Part shown: in pieces, positions 14,136 through 15,597 of the stretch | Layout of the letters: the number at the start of each line of letters is the position of its first letter | How positions within the stretch are numbered: the stretch's first letter is position 1 | Source: Alphaproteobacteria bacterium | GTDB lineage: Bacteria; Pseudomonadota; Alphaproteobacteria; RF32; CAG-977 | Reading direction: 5' to 3' | Length of the DNA stretch: 15,597 bases | Assembly (NCBI GenBank): GCA_017476085.1 | Contig: JAFVEJ010000040.1 | Span: forward strand, 1 to 15,597 | Notes under the pieces: generated by a model | Database searches by the model: none | Told to the model about the DNA's origin: nothing | Seen by the model: only the letters and a program-made list of their open reading frames with translations | Position numbers and translations under genes: made by a program

Positions 14136-15060
14136 AGAACTGATTATGGCTTTTGCCGAAACAATCACCGCAGAACGCGGCGCGGCCGCAAACACCGTCG
14201 CCGCATATACGCGCGATCTGGAAGATTTCGGCTTTTTTCTGGATTCCCGACGACGCACTTTTGAAAACGCCGAATTGAAAGATTTGCGCGCATATATGGT
14301 TTTCACCGCGCAAAAAGGAATGGCTGAAAAAACTCAAGCCCGCCGTTTATCCGCTCTGCGGGAGTTTTATAAATATCTCTATACGGAAAAAATCAGAAAA
14401 GACAATCCGTCCGAAGCGTTGGATTCTCCCAGGTTGAAACGCGCTCTGCCCAAGTATTTGTCCGAAAGTGAAATTAATCGGCTTTTTGACGCCATTGATC
14501 AGATTACCCCTTCAGGAAAAGCCGTCCGTATGCGCGCTCTGCTGGAAATTTTATATGCTTCCGGTCTGCGTGTTTCCGAATTGGTTACATTGCCGGCAAA
14601 TGTCGCCAACATCAAAGAAAATTTTTTGATCGTGCGCGGCAAAGGTTCCAAAGACAGAATGGTTCCTTTGACAGACGTTGCCAAACAGGCTTTGCGCGAT
14701 TGGATTCCCGAACGGGAAAAGGCTCTTCCCAAAGGCCGCAGTTCCCGCTGGCTTTTTCCGTCAACAAGCAAAACGGGCCATTTGACCCGCGAAAGTTTTT
14801 TTCTGGAATTAAAAGAATTGGCATTAAAAGCGGACATTCCTGCCGAACGCGTTTCCCCGCATGTAATCCGCCATTCTTTTGCCAGCCATCTGGTCGCCCA
14901 TGATGCCGATTTACGAACGGTTCAGCAAATGCTGGGACATTCGGACATAGCGACAACACAAATCTACACGCACATTCTGGACAACAGATTAAAAAATACC
15001 GTTGAAAAAAGCCATCCGATGGCCGATCCGCTTTTTTTTCAGAAATTCTTAAAAAAATGA
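14128..15060 (+). CDS. xerD: Tyrosine recombinase XerD-type (site-specific dimer resolution)
   Basis: 310 residues, a usual XerC/XerD length. The N-terminal SAM-like core-binding domain (about 1-95) is followed by the catalytic domain with all active residues: R148 (ASGLRVSEL), K172 (GKGSKDR), H245-x-x-R248 (HVIRHSFASH), H271 (LGHSDIATTQ) and nucleophile Y280 (IYTHI). Xer recombinases resolve chromosome dimers at dif together with FtsK. XerD rather than XerC is inferred from NPSEALDSPRLKRALPKYLS and the neighbourhood of aroK and aroB, where alphaproteobacteria usually keep xerD. It is a housekeeping enzyme and probably not the integrase of the element at tRNA-Ala. The start could also be TTG at 14122; ATG 14128 is preferred. 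Overlaps the upstream stop by eight bases. Confidence 0.88.
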   Translation: MNKELIMAFAETITAERGAAANTVAAYTRDLEDFGFFLDSRRRTFENAELKDLRAYMVFTAQKGMAEKTQARRLSALREFYKYLYTEKIRKDNPSEALDSPRLKRALPKYLSESEINRLFDAIDQITPSGKAVRMRALLEILYASGLRVSELVTLPANVANIKENFLIVRGKGSKDRMVPLTDVAKQALRDWIPEREKALPKGRSSRWLFPSTSKTGHLTRESFFLELKELALKADIPAERVSPHVIRHSFASHLVAHDADLRTVQQMLGHSDIATTQIYTHILDNRLKNTVEKSHPMADPLFFQKFLKK

Positions 15061-15096
15061 AGACGAAAGGTTTTATTAACGCTATAATCCCGCCTT

Positions 15097-15597
15097 ATGA
15101 AAATAATCACTCAGTACATTCTAAAGCAAATGCTGTTCGGGTTTGTTTTTATCACCACCGGTTTATTGATAATCGTGTGGTTGTCTCAATCTTTGCGTTT
15201 GTTTAATTTGCTTTTAAATTCAAAGGTTTCCGTATGGCTTTTCATTCAACTGACGATAACGTTGATTCCCGGATATCTGGCGATTATTTCTCCGATTGCT
15301 TTATTTGCTGTCGCCCTGTTTACTTACAATCGTCTGATTTCCGATCGGGAACTGATCATTCTGCGCGCCGCGGGAATGAGTCCTTTGCAGTTAGCCAAAC
15401 CCGTCATCGTCATCGGTTTTTTATTCACACTGCTCGGGTTTTATATTTCTCTTGTATTAGTTCCCAATGCCGACGCCAACTATCGCGAACTGCGCTGGAA
15501 AATTCAGCATGATATTTCCCATTTACTGATTCAGGAAGGGGAATTTAACGATATCAGCAACGGCATAACCGTATATATCCGTTCCAAAAACAGTGAC
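15097..15597 (+). CDS. lptF: LPS export permease LptF (partial, 3' end outside)
   Basis: The first 167 residues of a YjgP/YjgQ family permease; the gene runs off the window. Three hydrophobic segments can be seen (about 13-30, 45-78, 100-122). Between the last two is the conserved cytoplasmic coupling region YNRLISDRELIILRAAGMSP (77-96), which contacts the ATPase LptB. A periplasmic domain begins after VPNADANYRELRW. LptF and LptG with LptB2 extract lipopolysaccharide from the inner membrane and feed it to LptC/A. The start ATG 15097 is 37 bases after xerD; a TATAAT occurs at 15083-15088 without a good -35 box, so read-through from xerD is likely. LptF versus LptG is decided by first-gene position and sequence feel, hence some doubt. 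Confidence 0.85.
   Translation, partial: MKIITQYILKQMLFGFVFITTGLLIIVWLSQSLRLFNLLLNSKVSVWLFIQLTITLIPGYLAIISPIALFAVALFTYNRLISDRELIILRAAGMSPLQLAKPVIVIGFLFTLLGFYISLVLVPNADANYRELRWKIQHDISHLLIQEGEFNDISNGITVYIRSKNSD

Noticed and set aside
14128..15060. The tyrosine recombinase as integrase of the tRNA-Ala element
   Set aside because: Length, motifs and the aroK/aroB neighbourhood mark it as housekeeping XerD, 8 kb away on the other side of the tRNA.
15083..15088. TATAAT ahead of lptF as a promoter
   Set aside because: No acceptable -35 box at 16-18 bases and no extended -10; kept only as a remark.

Overview
The window looks like chromosomal DNA of an alphaproteobacterium of moderate GC content. 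The evidence is an aroK-aroB pair next to a xerD-type recombinase, a DUF2889 protein and a C-terminal J-domain protein downstream of aroB, and lptF after xerD. No rRNA or species-level marker is present, so a finer placement is not supported. Genes are tightly packed, and no stretch above 300 bases lacks a gene or RNA.

Region 1 (1-4728, + strand) is a surface-glycan module. It holds the tail of a hexapeptide acyltransferase, two tandem near-identical predicted beta-propeller proteins related to the GH43/GH32 clan, a single-chain fusion of a hexapeptide acyltransferase with a family-2 glycosyltransferase, and a second, paralogous GT2. All but one junction overlap, so this reads as one operon; it ends at a strong hairpin terminator. 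Region 2 (4729-6016, - strand) is phage-derived. It holds a tail-fibre protein, a 54-residue protein after it, a leader with its own promoter and intrinsic terminator, and four 10-bp direct repeats resembling integrase arm-type sites. It abuts the 3' end of tRNA-Ala(GGC), which suggests the integrase-less end of an element inserted at that tRNA. Whether the glycan genes are element cargo cannot be decided from this window.

Region 3 (6092-9336, + strand) holds a TrmN6-like methyltransferase, a PD-(D/E)XK nuclease-fold protein with an unrecognised C-terminal domain, and a DUF6782-like HExxH metallopeptidase; the last two have recognisable promoters. Region 4 (9457-12289, - strand) is an overlapping operon aroK-aroB-DUF2889-J-domain protein. 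Here aroK carries an in-frame TAG in its conserved glycine-rich shikimate-binding motif. Region 5 (12389-15597, + strand) runs divergently: a 46-residue membrane protein, a secreted alpha-helical protein, xerD and the start of lptF.

The points most worth following up are the amber codon in aroK, the acyltransferase-GT2 fusion with a possible internal start, the duplicated propeller genes, and the putative attachment-site arm beside the tRNA.
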